Part shown: piece by piece, positions 33,219 through 45,415 of the stretch | How the letters are laid out: every line of letters starts with the position of its first letter | Position numbering within the stretch: position 1 is the stretch's first letter | Assembly: GCA_037952775.1 (NCBI GenBank) | Contig: JBANAY010000003.1 | Location: forward strand, 22,630,001 to 22,694,000 | Length of the DNA stretch: 64,000 nucleotides | Direction: 5' to 3' | From: Clonostachys chloroleuca | Lineage: Eukaryota > Ascomycota > Sordariomycetes > Hypocreales > Bionectriaceae | Notes under the pieces: model-generated | Told to the model about the DNA's origin: nothing | The model's database searches: none | What the model saw: the letters and a program-made list of their open reading frames with translations, nothing else | Made by a program: the position numbers and the translations under genes

Positions 33219-35332
33219 GCAAGTATCTGGGGGCAGCCAATCGCGACGTCGATCGAGGGAGACATCTCGAGATGGCGATTGAGCTGTCTTCTTTTACTCA
33301 TTCGTCCCGGCTGTAGGTTCGGCTGGTTCGATCTGTCGCTGCGGCCTCACTCGATGACCATTCCAGTGATGCCCAAGAGGAAAAGATGTCGAGCTTTTGG
33401 GGAGACACGGCTGAGTGCTCCGCCCCTCTTTCAACAATCAAATGATCAATCACCGCTTGATTCTCGCTTACGAAGGGGCTGGGCGAGTGCTGACTAAGTC
33501 CTGCATCGGATGTTTGCCTGTGTTATTCCGAGACACGGTAATGAATTCGTGCGACGGTTTCTACGTAACATCGGAAGAAGGACGAATATTAATGCAGGGA
33601 GGAGTGGGATTGGGCTCTGTTGGTGCTACGTGATTCGAAGCTGAAGGACTCGTGCCGCTCCGATATCCAAGCGAGCTGTGCAATGTGTCATCTTTTCGAT
33701 AAATACACGAAAATCAAGAGGTGAAATGCCAGGCTGGTTGAGATATCCAACTGCCTCTCCATCAAGCTGTCAGTCGCGTCGAAGAGGAACACGACGCGAC
33801 AGAGGTCCCGTTCTGTTTACTTTCTAGCTCATCATTTACACGAAGATGCCAGTCATTGTTTATTTGAAGCAACACGTATCAACAAACTGTTTTGCAGTCC
33901 AATGAGAGTTTAGCATATGATTATCACCACTTCAAATCGTGCCATATAAACTTTTTAAGAAAATGACCAAGTGGAGCATCAAATACCCCGGTATTGACAG
34001 TACAGGGGTGATATCTCGAGCTCAGCCTAGCCTCCTCATGGGGTTTGGCAGCATGGGGTTTGGCCCACCTGTTTAGATATTTTCTTGGCAATGGCGATCG
34101 ACCTTTGCGGAGGGGTTTTTTTATGGACTGCTGGATGAAGAAATATGTTGTTATTAAAGGCCGCCTATGGGATTTTTCCATTCGATGGTTCTCTCCCCTG
34201 CATGACACTGCGTGATAGAATGTCGTCAAGAGTTTTATCAAAATCACAATGGCAATACATGCACGGCTTCTGTTGAGATCATTGTTCATCGGTTTATAAG
34301 TACTGAAATTTATACATCCAACGCGCGCGTATACTTATGAACATTGTTTTGTGTACGTGCCTAAAGTTCTATCACAAACGAAGGCATGCTTCGGTATCTC
34401 AAGCGTCCCATGAGTCTCCCATACTCATCCCGATGCAACCCAATGGATGAACGAAGGCTTCATGATCTATCGGGAGCTGAGCTCGCTGATAATGTCAAGT
34501 GACGGGCGGGGAATCGAGACATGGCATGTTTGCCCTTATCCATTTCCAGCGTAACTATTAGGCGTGAAGTTGTATTTGATGCATTTTCTGGTCCCAAACA
34601 AGGGCTGTAACTAAGCAATGATGATACACGCAGCATGCTACCAGGCACGGTTGGCCAACTGGTGACTCTGCTAAAACACGGGGATGCCACCCTTATAGAG
34701 GGAAACATATATGTGATGGAGCCAGGCCGAAAGCATTCAAAAATGAGCATTTCTGGCCTTGATTAGTGTTTGAAGACAAGGCCATTTATGGACAGTGTCG
34801 CGAACTTGCTCATCTCACTAATACTCTTCCTGTTGACCTTGTTGGCATTTGCCGCAGATGGTGCAGTCAGGAAGACAGAAAACAACTCTTCACTCCCTCC
34901 ATGGACAGGCGCTAAATGGCCTAAGCAGCGATGCTACCTTGTTGGGTGAGCAGCTGGAGGTGGGATATGCATCAGAGCCCACACTTGGCATAGTGAGGAC
35001 CAATATGCACTCACAAGCGTGAGCTGACCCCCGAAGCATGATTATTTCCAAAGAGGCCAGCTGCAGAGCCTCCGTCCCCTCGGTGTATCGTATTGATCTG
35101 ATTGATTGGCAAACGGTTGGTGACGGCATGTGTTCACTTCTGCTCATGTGACAGCCAGTAACAATTATTAACCCCCCATCCCGTCCTATCCCGTCCCATC
35201 CATCCCTCCATTCATCCTCGCATGATTCCCTGATTGACGTGTTAATGCCCATCCGTCGCCCTTACAGAGCCTTATTCCACCCGCCGAGTTGTTTCCGTCT
35301 CCATCACGCCCGATGGCCTGACACGCGTCGCC
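33219..35332. other. 2.1-kb intergenic region
   Basis: No gene or RNA supported. Pyrimidine-rich DNA directly before 35333 is the probable promoter of the NACHT gene. Confidence 0.45.
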
Positions 35333-38300
35333 ATGGACGGCTTATACATCGCAGCGGCAATTATTCACTTCATCGAATACGCTGGCCGTCTCGTCGCCTC
35401 GAGCCAGTCTAGACACAGTCCACCGAATGGCCTTCCTCTGGAGCATCGCGAATTGGGCTCCATCGCCAAGTGTCTCCTGTCGAGCAGCCGCCAAATCGAA
35501 GAGTCGCTGCGATCCCAACATCGCGAACATACTCACACCAACATCGGCATCCTACAACATCAGGCCGCGAGTCATTGCCAAAGCATCGCAGAGGAGCTTC
35601 TAGATGCAATCGAACTTCTTCAGGCGGCGGGACCCGGGACAAAATGGCGATCTTTCCGCCAGGCCCTCCGTGTTGTGTTGAGCGACTCCAAGGTGCAGGC
35701 CTTGGATAGAGGCTTACGCTCCTTGCGTCATCAAACTATCTGTACTACGATTGATAGCCTGAGGTATTTGACTTTTTTTATTCCGTTCTCCTCGGGTTCA
35801 TCCGTCGCAGATTTTGCTAATATCTACCCAAAGACTTGAAGCCTCCAGGTTGAGCCGCGTCCAGGCTGCCCTTCGCCATGCCTCCGAAGACGCACCACCA
35901 GCTCCAGATTGCGGTGTCTCGGTGGGAGATCGGTTTCTAAACGACAACAGGCTCGGGGAAACCTGGCGAAAACTCATCGTGCGCGCCATACTCGAGAACC
36001 AACGAAACCCCAACGCGATGCTCCCTCCGTTCTTCGGCCTCAAGCCCAAGGGTACCTGGGCCCGTGCATACGAGGGCGGCGTCCGGGCAAGGGTTCTGCA
36101 CCGACTCACGTTCCGAAACATGGAGGATCGCGAGCGGCAGATCCCCGATGCGGACGGCGGGACGTTCAGCTGGGTCTTCCGTGACCCGGTCATCAATGAT
36201 AAGCCCTGGTCAAGCTTTAGAGATTTTCTGCGCTGGCCGACGAGCAAGATATATTGGATCACTGGCAAGCCGGGGTCTGGGAAATCCGCCTTGATGAAGC
36301 ACATCTGTCAGAGTTTGGAGACTCGAAATTTGCTTAGACATTGGAGCGGCGGCCGGAATGTCCTCCAGGCGAGGTTTTACTTCTGCAACAGCGGAGAGAA
36401 TATGCAGATGTCTATCGAAGGTCTACTGCAATCATTATTGCTGGATTGTCTCAGACCAATTCCCTCGTCGATAATCCAAAGAGTTCTTCCGGCACGGTGG
36501 GAAGTTGCATGCCTCTTTGACCAAGATGACGCTCCTTGGAGTTGGGAGGAACTGCTCGACGCCCTGCGAACGCTCATGATGGACGTCTATGCACACCAGA
36601 AGTTCTTCTTCTTGATCGACGGGCTCGACGAGTATTCTGGAGAACAGCCACAGCTTATCGATCTGATCATGGAGTTGGCAGAGGAGACCAACAACCTCAA
36701 GCTCTGCATCTCAAGTCGACGTTGGCCACACTTTCACGACGCTTTCATGGGAAGGCCGCATCTAGTCCTCGATGACCTTACCGATGCCGATATTGGTCAT
36801 TACATAGAGGCCAAATTTGAGGAAAGTTCGGCCTTCTGCCAGCTCCGACAGAGAGAGCCAGAGAATTGCGAAAGACTCATGAGAGATACTTGCCACAAGG
36901 CAGAAGGTTGCTTCCTATGGGCCCAGTTGGCCGTGCAATATCTCACCGATGCCCTATCAAACGGAGATAGGATCGGCGATCTCGAGAATCGGCTTGGAGA
37001 ACTGTTCCCAGGAGACATCGAGAGAATTATAGAAAAGATTATTGCGTCGTTGGACGAAGAGGAGCGAGATGATGCTTCTCGGATTTTCCAGATCGTTAGA
37101 TCTTGTGACGACTTCGCCACCGTTCTCTGCGTTGCCCTAGCAGATCTCGAGGACACAAGCCTGGCCAAAATGACGTCTGCGAAGGTGATGCCTGTCCAAT
37201 ATAAAGAGTCGCTGTCCAGGATAATGAGGAGAACACTGATCAATAGATGTCAAGGCTTACTTGATATCCCCGCCCCAGACGAGGACGAAGACGACAGCGA
37301 TGAAAGCGATGAGGAATCTGAAGACGAAAGTGGCAACGAATCTGATGATGAAGAGACAAGCGACGCATCATCGTCAAAACAAAACACAATCACCAATTTC
37401 ATATCTCATCTAGAGATAAAATATATCCATCGTGTCGTCAAAGATTACATTGAGAGCCCTCACATTTGGGACTGGATTGTCAGCATGAGCTCTGTACGCT
37501 TCGATCCAAATCTGTCGCTCTGTAAAGCGAACATTCTTCAATTCAAGGGACTTGACCCTTTGTCACTCTCCATGTCCGAGTTCTGGTTTCACGCTGAAAT
37601 GGCGATCAAATACGCTGTTCGATGTATGAATGTAGAAGGTAACGTCAGGGAAGTCATTGAATTGTTAGACGAGGTGGACTCAACTGGAAACGCCCTGACA
37701 TACCACTATACCAACCCAACGTTCATCGACCGGCCAGGCTCCCTTGGAGAAGACGACCATTGGACTACCTTCTTTCTTCCCAGCGTCTCGCACCCAAACT
37801 TCAGCCATTTGATGGTGGCATGCGGAGTGCATCAGTATCTCACCCGACGTCTACGCAAGGAGGATGTACGAAACGAGAGGCTTACAGGGGAACCGACCCC
37901 ATTACTGATCACGGCAGTGCAAGAATTCGCCATTCTATCCAACTGCGATGAGTTGGCAGGCCCTCATATACGAGTTGTGGAAGCTCTCATGAAGAAAGGG
38001 GCAGATTGTCTCAGGTCTATCACGGCCGTACGGCCTTCAGCTTGGTGCAGCAAAGAGCGAGGAAGTTTGAGAAACATAAAACGGTCTACGAAGAGATATT
38101 AAGAGTCTTCGAGCGATATTCCAGGCGGAAGCTAGCTATGCCAGTCAATTTGGACTCTTCAATGGCCGTTGCGCGACATCACTCTCAATACGCCCATTAT
38201 CAAGAATCCGATAATGATTCCATCCGATCAACCGATGGCCTTTGCGAAGGTCAAAATGGACGAGAAGAACCCGGAGAGGGCAAACGTCCTTCTCAAGATT

Positions 38301-38686
38301 ACAGAACTGTACACATTCAGGCTAAGAATATCAAAATGCGAGAAGGAAACGACAGGTCCGAGCTAGGTACACAACACCGTGCCTCAAGCAATCGATCGAA
38401 TTATTCTCATTCTCTATACTCTAGAGGAGGAGAAACGAGTCGTGTCGGAAGTAGGATGGGTCAGCTCTCGAGCTTTAATACACCAAGATCGCTCCTTTCT
38501 TGGGGCCAACAGCAGTCGTCTGGCTCGCAGCTTATCACACAGAATCAACAGAACTACCCGACAAGCAACCCTTTCTCCAGCGATTTAGTTCGAACATCTC
38601 AGGCAGCTGCCCCTAGGCGACGAAATTATTACCCCTCACGGTTTTTCAATAATCCATTTTCTGCGCGACAGGGGAATGCCTACTGA
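35333..38686 (+). CDS. NACHT STAND (NLR-like) protein, 2 exons, apparent frameshift near the C-terminus, about 1,089 aa
   Basis: Exons are 35333-35763 and 35849-38686. Residues 1-145 form the helical N-terminal domain common to fungal NACHT proteins (KWRSFRQALRVVLSDSKVQAL). The NACHT core has Walker A GKPGSGKSALMKH near 282 and Walker B FFFLIDGLDEY near 396, followed by LKLCISSRRWPHF and the HIYE-like DIGHYIEAKF helix and FLWAQLAV. A long Asp/Glu/Ser tract sits at about 620-655. The last part resembles ankyrin-like repeats (VVEALMKKGAD, then GRTAFSLVQQ). Between these two the frame breaks at 38006: one T is missing from a TT run. The distal reading then stays open for 226 codons with a Gln/Ser-rich end. 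Such proteins act in heterokaryon incompatibility and innate-type responses. Confidence 0.88.
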
Positions 38687-39802
38687 ACCCGCAAAAGTCG
38701 CGCGTCAGAAGAGAAGCGCAGTGCTGTCTTCCAACAGAATCATAGGCTCATACCTACTTCCTCTTTCCTCTTTTATGAACTCGGCTTATGACACGCTCAT
38801 CAAATTATCTAGCGACAAATTATATTCATCTATACCTCCTTGGTGGCATTTTGCGAGTTGAACTCAGCAATCTCATGTAATTCCCCATTTAACATGTTTA
38901 AATAATGATTGTGGCGGCTTCATGAAGAACATTTCTGTGCGAATTTACGAAGGCTTAGGTAACGAAAGTATGTATTGATTACTGACTGGGAGAATAGGAT
39001 ATGAGGATGGTTTGGGTCAAAGGACAAAATCCGCGGAGCTGTTTTCAGCCAAGGTAATTTCTGGTTCTTCCATGGCGATTTCTTCATAACGATTGCGTTG
39101 TCACTGCGTACCCTGATTTGGATCCCAACCTGTACCCTGCCCAGTGTGCAGAGAAGCTGTCACAGGGCAAGAAGTGACATACAGATATGCAGCACAAGTT
39201 TCTCTTTGTTGATTTTTATGGGTGGTGCAACGGCTTTGTCTCGGTCAATGATCTACTTTCAGATTGTTCGTAAAGGTATTGTTCGAATGCAGTATCATCT
39301 GTCATAACAATGAAAACTGAAATTCTGACTTCACGTCTGTGTCGGAGCTACCTCATGCTCATCAGAACGCGTCATGCTGACATAGGCATCGGCCATATAC
39401 TGTTTGCTATCAATGGCATCGCATTATCTGAGATTAAACAATTATTCATAACCATTTCTATGAACTTTTGGGATTATCGTTATATCAGGTGAAAATCTTT
39501 CACAGATTTTTTCTACCAGTCGACTTATTGAAATACTGAGATACCCAAAATCAACTTGGATTTTGTCGTTTGGTTCACTGCATTACGACCCTTTCATATT
39601 CAAACATTTCGTTCGTTCCTCACTCCAGCCTCGTCATTAGAACCCATCCACTAGTTTCAGTCTTCATTCTTCTCTCAATCACAGATTAACCCCTCTTCCA
39701 CCCTGTCACTCTGGGTTCATTTTTTCCCTAGTAAAGACCACCAAGCCATGTTCAATGCACCCAAATTCAGATATCGTCGGCTTCGGAAAAAGGAAGTAGC
39801 TC
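38687..39802. other. intergenic region
   Basis: AT-rich 3' sides of the converging NACHT and MYND genes. No gene seen. Confidence 0.5.
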
Positions 39803-41023
39803 CTAGACTTCCTCCTCATGAAGCCGATGTTGCATCTCAAGTTGAAGTGCTTCAAACTGCCCCCGGCACGCTTGTACCTCTTCTTGGGTGAACCAGACGC
39901 TTACCAACTTTCTGGCGAGCTCTTCGCTTCGAACGACGACCGGAGTAGAAATGCCATTTTCGAACAGTAGGCACATTCTGCCTACTCCAGATCGAATCAC
40001 CAGATCTTCGATCGCCTTGGTGATAGTATCTTTGGCTCTCATAGTAAGGTCGCGTTGTTGGTTCATATTCTCTAAGCCCATAAACTGATCGACACTTTTG
40101 GCGCAATCTTTGAAATAATTTATGATGTCCTGGGCAACCTCATGAGAGATTATGCGACGTATGTCACAGCCTGATCGCGGGGCCGAGTTGATGGCGTGCC
40201 CTTCCATCAAACTCGTCGTGAATTCCCGGGAGGCCCCGAGGTCAAACACATAACATACTTTGCCTCTGTATCGCTCATAATCTGTCCAAGTATACAGCTT
40301 TTCCGCCCAGCCGTACTGAGAGCCCGTCAGGTCCATCACGAATTCTTCATTGCTGTAAAGCCTTATGTATAGTACCGCGTGGTTGACATCGACGGTCTCG
40401 TTCGTACTGACAACTTGGATGGTGGGATCTTTCGGTCGTACGCTTAGCTCCTTTAACGTATGGCAGTAAGCTACCAGACCAATATTAGTTGTCTGCATGC
40501 TCTCACGTTTTGGCAAAGAATGGGGTGACTTACGTTCAAGAAGAGCCTTGATGAGGGGCAAGCCAGTGCTCAAACTATCCACGCACATGTTGTGGTACAA
40601 GACAGCTTGTTCTACCGCGAGTCCTGCATCCTGAGTCATGATATCCTCAGGGAAGTGTTGGAATATCGGGCGGCCCATGAGGGCACACGTCTCAGCGAGT
40701 TCCTTCTGCCGTGTAAGATACACGGTGCTCCCATCGACCCTGTCAAGTCGATATCTGCTTGTGTGTGTTTGACGACAGAACTTATCCCAAATCTCAGACA
40801 GGGAAGCGACAGCTCTTCCGAGCCTCTTACGTTCATGACATGTGAGCTCGTGGTTGGACCGGTCTTCCGAGCGACACTGTTCTGAACAGTAATAGGTTTG
40901 GATGCGTCCCACGTCCTCAATTTTGCATTCTGGACATATGATGGAACCTCCTGGTTCAGCGCAGTTGGAGCAAATCATCTTAAAATCGGTGGACGAATAT
41001 GCAATAAGGAGACAATACTCCAA
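39803..41023 (-). CDS. MYND zinc finger protein, 2 exons by splice signals, 385 aa
   Basis: The N-terminal 65 residues hold a MYND-type finger: CSNC, then CPEC, YYCSEQCR and HELTCHERK supply the Cys/His ligands. MYND fingers bind proline-rich partner peptides. The rest is a fungal domain of unknown function with conserved-looking VLYHNMCVDSL, FVMDLTGSQYGW and DIINYFKDC. An intron is proposed at 40471-40533 (63 nt, GTAAGT donor, AACTAATA branch, TAG acceptor). It is a multiple of three without stops, so the unspliced frame (406 aa) is also open; the signals are strong enough to prefer splicing. The start could be the Met at residue 16, just before the finger. No neighbour explains its role. 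Confidence 0.82.
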   Translation of the reverse strand: MEYCLLIAYSSTDFKMICSNCAEPGGSIICPECKIEDVGRIQTYYCSEQCRSEDRSNHELTCHERKRLGRAVASLSEIWDKFCRQTHTSRYRLDRVDGSTVYLTRQKELAETCALMGRPIFQHFPEDIMTQDAGLAVEQAVLYHNMCVDSLSTGLPLIKALLERKSPHSLPKRESMQTTNIGLVAYCHTLKELSVRPKDPTIQVVSTNETVDVNHAVLYIRLYSNEEFVMDLTGSQYGWAEKLYTWTDYERYRGKVCYVFDLGASREFTTSLMEGHAINSAPRSGCDIRRIISHEVAQDIINYFKDCAKSVDQFMGLENMNQQRDLTMRAKDTITKAIEDLVIRSGVGRMCLLFENGISTPVVVRSEELARKLVSVWFTQEEVQACRGQFEALQLEMQHRLHEEEV

Positions 41024-42487
41024 ACTCGGTGTTAGGGCTGATCTGGGCGCTGAGAAGTAGGAAAGTTGACAGGAAATGGGAAGTTGAGAACCAGTCTGAA
41101 AGTTGGGGATGAACCTGCAAGTTGAAAAGTAGTCAGGAGGAAGCTATCAGAAAAGTAGGCAGAGAAGTCAACTAAGGGACTGAATGAGGAGACGCGTCAC
41201 TATGTCAACAGTTAACGGCAGTGACACTCGTCCGTTACCCTGCTGTTTCCAGCAACTCAACTACAAGCTGCTATATCAGAGCTCGGCGGTACCTAGGCAC
41301 CGCAACTGTGAAAGGTTCCGTTGCCTAACTCCATTAAACTCATACGGAGCACAGACATGTGGAATTTGCTCATTTTGTGTGCAATCAACCCGAACTTCAC
41401 AAGCCTCATACTGTTCTCGAGGACGTGATGACACATGTACCAAGAGCCAAGTTCTGTCTAAAGAAGTTAAAGTAGAGTGCTCAACCCGATGCAAAGGATA
41501 TATTATGAACTTGGAATTTTAAATCTCAACTTCTTTCCTTGTCCAACTATAACCGCTGTCTTTCTTTCTTTCTTCTCGGACCTTCCATGTACCTCGTTGG
41601 CTCTGCATGCCCAGGCAGTCTGGCATCCGATCTCACTCATGTTATCTTTCAGTGACTAGATCAACTTCTTGGCGATGTGGGAAACAGCCCAAGAACTCAG
41701 CATCTTTCCGCGTTCTAAACTGTTCGGATTTTGCAAAGAATCCAGTACTCGAACTAAGTGCTCTGTGGGATGGTCGCGAGCGAGCAGTGTCCCACAATAC
41801 TCCTTTGACATCTGGCAGCACAAGGTAGGTTTGACCCAGTAACTAACCCGCTGTAGGTTGGCTTCATCCAATGACGGAACAAGAGTTGCCGTGGAATCCA
41901 CTAGCTCTCAATCACGAACAGCGCGACGGGGCTCTACATTTCCCCAGTACATCAACATGTCAACATACATATTTCTTTCTTTCCTTCACTTCCCCGATGA
42001 ACGAATTCAAGGATAATTTGCCAACAGAAAGTGAATGAAACCCCGAGTCGGTCGTACGGACTAGCCGTACTCCGTGTAACCTGCCGGAATGCATGTAAGC
42101 AGCTGCGGCAAGCAACTAAGCAAGTTCCATTGCCTAAATACAGTCTAGCTTGCACATGTGTGCACTCCTAGAAACCTTCTAGTGCCAATACGAGCCATGC
42201 ACTGCTCCAGAAATACGCAATTCTTGTGCCCGTGACCGTGATCCTGGTTGTCACATGAAATAATAGCAGCAAATTCCAGCAACATGATGGATAAATAAAA
42301 CGAATCTTTTCCGTCTTGCGCCCGAGCTCGAAAATCACTTCGTCTTTTGATCTGATTTTCTAGCGTTTGTGTCTCTTTTTATCTTTCGTCTGTTGCTGCC
42401 TCAGGAGCTTGTCGTCAATTCCAGACGAACATTGCGCAGCAGCAATGGACCATCCCTCTTCAATCCTAGACAGCCGCTTCAATTAAG
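41024..42487. other. divergent intergenic region between MYND and C2H2-like genes
   Basis: Holds both promoters. The 200 bases before 42488 are pyrimidine-rich. Short open frames here have no domains and were not accepted as genes. Confidence 0.5.
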
Positions 42488-44227
42488 ATGAAAGACACGA
42501 TGCAGAGACAACCCGAAGGGCTGATGAGTGCCCTCCTGCACCATAGCACTGACTTGCAGTCCCCAGCCGAATCGCAAGCAGATGCCTTTGCTGCCTCATT
42601 TCCGCAGACCCCGTCAAATCAAACCTCGCGAGCTCCATCACCGTTGCAACACGGATCTAGAATGAGGCCAGAAGCCCCCCATGAACTGGAGGAAAATCTC
42701 GCCCAGTCCCTAGCCTATGTGTCGGGGAACATTCTAGGCGACATCGGGGATTCCGGTCCTCTGGCATATCGCGCATCCCAGATGCTAGGCCATCCCTCGT
42801 TTTCAGACTCGATGATCTTCTCCGCTCTTCCGCCGACTGGTTCGATGCAATTCCCAGACCAAAGTTTCCGTGGGCAGAGTGCAGCGCCAGCCGGTGACGG
42901 TACTCAAACTCAGGAGGATAACATCAATACATCACCATCGGTGCCTTTCAAGCATGCAAAGATAAGCCATGGTGATTCTCCCGGTGTCCCAAGATCTCAG
43001 CGCTACGCTTGTCCCTATAACAAATGGGATCCTCAAGGATGTCCCCTTTGCTGTATGCCAAGTAACAAGAATCCGGGAGGAGGGGCAGAAACTTTCTCAA
43101 GAGTCAAGTAAGCTCCCCAACTGCTAAGATATTCCAATCTCAGACCATACTGACCTGCCAAGGTCGCATATTCTCCGTAATCACGACGAATCGGTTCGTT
43201 GTCGTCGGTGCTGGTCCTCGTTTATAGGCAAGCCTGAAGCTTTAAAAGAGCACGTCAAATCCGGCGATTGCATATATAAAGCTCGTCCGAAAGGATATTG
43301 GATGAATGAGTACCAGACGAACTACGTCCGTGGTCAACGCTTCGAGGGAGGGGGTGAGGAGAAATGGTATCATCTGTTTACGGTTCTCCTCCCACACGTA
43401 AAAATTTGCGATGATCAAGGGAACCATTTGATAAGCCCTTGTAAGTCGACTCAAGCACACAGAATTGAACAGGACTTGAGTCATTAACTAATACGTCTCT
43501 TGTAGATTATACACCATTGTCAGAGCGAGGCAGTGAGCAGGCCATCCTAGCGGCCTTACAGGCAGATGGCAAGCAGTCTGACTTTCAACCCTCGACTTGG
43601 CCATTTTCAGGTCAAACTTCCACAATGGGTTCTCTGTATGCTAAGTCAATTACCCATGTCCAACTCATGAATGATTCTCTCTAACAGTCAGCTAGCTGTG
43701 ACCAGTATGAAAACGCATCGCTGCAATCCTCGTCCTGTGCTTCTCCAATAGCGTTCGAGGATGTTTTGTCTGCAAATGCCAGCTTCTCTCCTCTGGACTC
43801 CTCCACACATAACGGCCCCAGTATGGCATTGAGTCCCGATCCCGGGCCAATGCCGCCTTTCTTTTCTACATCTGCCCCTCGACCAATACCGACTCGGGGC
43901 TCTCATCGGATCGATGGTCATCTAGACGAAGCGTATAACTCCTTCAACGCCATCAAAGCACCTGCTTCTATGCCACATCTTCATTCGAAGCGATTATCCA
44001 ACAACTTCTTGAGTTATGATAATGAAAGATTGCGCCGTGATAATCGGCAGTTGCGCAAAGAGAGAAATGATCTACATAGACGAATCGATGCTGTGCGCGC
44101 AAACATTGATCCGCTAAACCAGATGATCGAAGCTGCGCTTTATCAAAATGGGATTCCTTTAGAGGTTACCACGAAACTGTTTGCTGCAACAGAGACGTTG
44201 AATAATCTTAGGCAGGCTTTGGGTTGA
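42488..44227 (+). CDS. C2H2-like zinc finger protein with coiled coil, 4 exons, 519 aa
   Basis: Exons are 42488-43107, 43163-43440, 43506-43635 and 43696-44227; the third acceptor (CTAG) was chosen because the nearer CAG breaks the frame and the branch CTAAC is correctly placed. The centre has the degenerate finger pair of many fungal nuclear proteins: YACPYNKWDPQGCPLCC, then SHILRNHDESVRCRRC-like residues, an LKEHVKSGDC helix, and KPEAL between. The first 180 residues are polar and Pro/Ser-rich. Near the C-terminus a basic heptad stretch (NERLRRDNRQLRKERNDLHR) predicts a coiled coil, suggesting a dimer. A nucleic-acid-binding or regulatory role is likely; no specific pathway is indicated. 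Confidence 0.85.
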
Positions 44228-45415
44228 GCAGCTCACCAAGGCTCGCCAAAACCCATGGGCGAAACTAGTTTTATCTAAATTATTTTGAACAGCGTCGATG
44301 CATGTGGGAGTCGATAAATGGCCCATCTATTCGATTTGCCAAGGTAGAAGGAATGCTGCAACGAGAGAAACGCGGGAAGAAGGGCGTCGAAGTTCAATGA
44401 CGATGATGAATGTTAATGCATAATCAACGATTGAACGAATAAGCCAACATCCAAGGTAAGTTTAACACTGAATCTGAGATAGTGTGTGGGCTTGCTTTCG
44501 TTAGCATAATATGAGTTTGTCCTCATTCATCGGGACAGAGTTCCAATATCTCAAAGACGATTCGCTATCCACACGATTAATTCTCCTAGCCAAATAACGG
44601 CATTCCTAATCGATAGTTAGATTAATCAGATGCTTCAATCGAGGAGCAACTTTATCATGCCTTGTTTCAGCGAAGACCTAGAGGTGACAGGAGTATAGGG
44701 AGAAGTTGACTTGCCTACGCAAAGCTAGTTCATGTCTATCCTCAAAGTATTTACTTAGTATTATGATCAACAAGTTTTAATATATCCCAGGATGCTTAAA
44801 TACCGATCCAGTAGTATGTTAGGTACCGCGTGCCGAGTTCTCAACAGCATCAAAGCAAACGAGATGCGGAATATAGGGGAGATTATGCAAGTGGCGTTTC
44901 ATCTAAATGGGGATCAAGGACACTGAAAACCTTGTCTCTTGATCAATACTATCCTGCCTCCCGTTGATGCAGACCACAGTCCATAAACTCATGGAGCGAG
45001 GGAAATTACTGCTGCTGATTCTCCTTTTCATAGGTAAATTTCCATCGTTTCTGAAACACGAGATCCCCATGCACTCCACTGCCAGTTACCAACCAAGCAG
45101 CTGGGCAGTCAAATAGACGCTAGCATGCAGGCGCCTGTCCTTGATCATGAAACACGCATTGTGGCGAATAAGCATACACACAGCCAACGATCGAATCATA
45201 GCGGGGGGTCCAGGATATGATGTTTCTAAAATGCATGCTGTCCATGCGTGAAGGAGTATCAGCTCCTGTTTCTTGTATATGTTGCTGAGTAGCCGTCTTT
45301 CAGCGTGGCTTCAAAGATCTCGTTCTTCTTCCTTATGCAACAACCCGTGTTGTCGCTTATTGTCGATCCTTCTCTTCTCAACACTCTTTTCATTTTTCAG
45401 ACTTGTATTTCGAAA
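44228..45415. other. intergenic region upstream of the GH12-like gene
   Basis: No gene supported. It contains the promoter of the next gene; the last 60 bases before 45416 are T-rich, as in many fungal leaders. Confidence 0.5.

Noticed and set aside
34890..35252. 120-codon minus-strand open frame before the NACHT gene
   Set aside because: Lies in the probable NACHT promoter, lacks any recognisable motif and has no exon partner.
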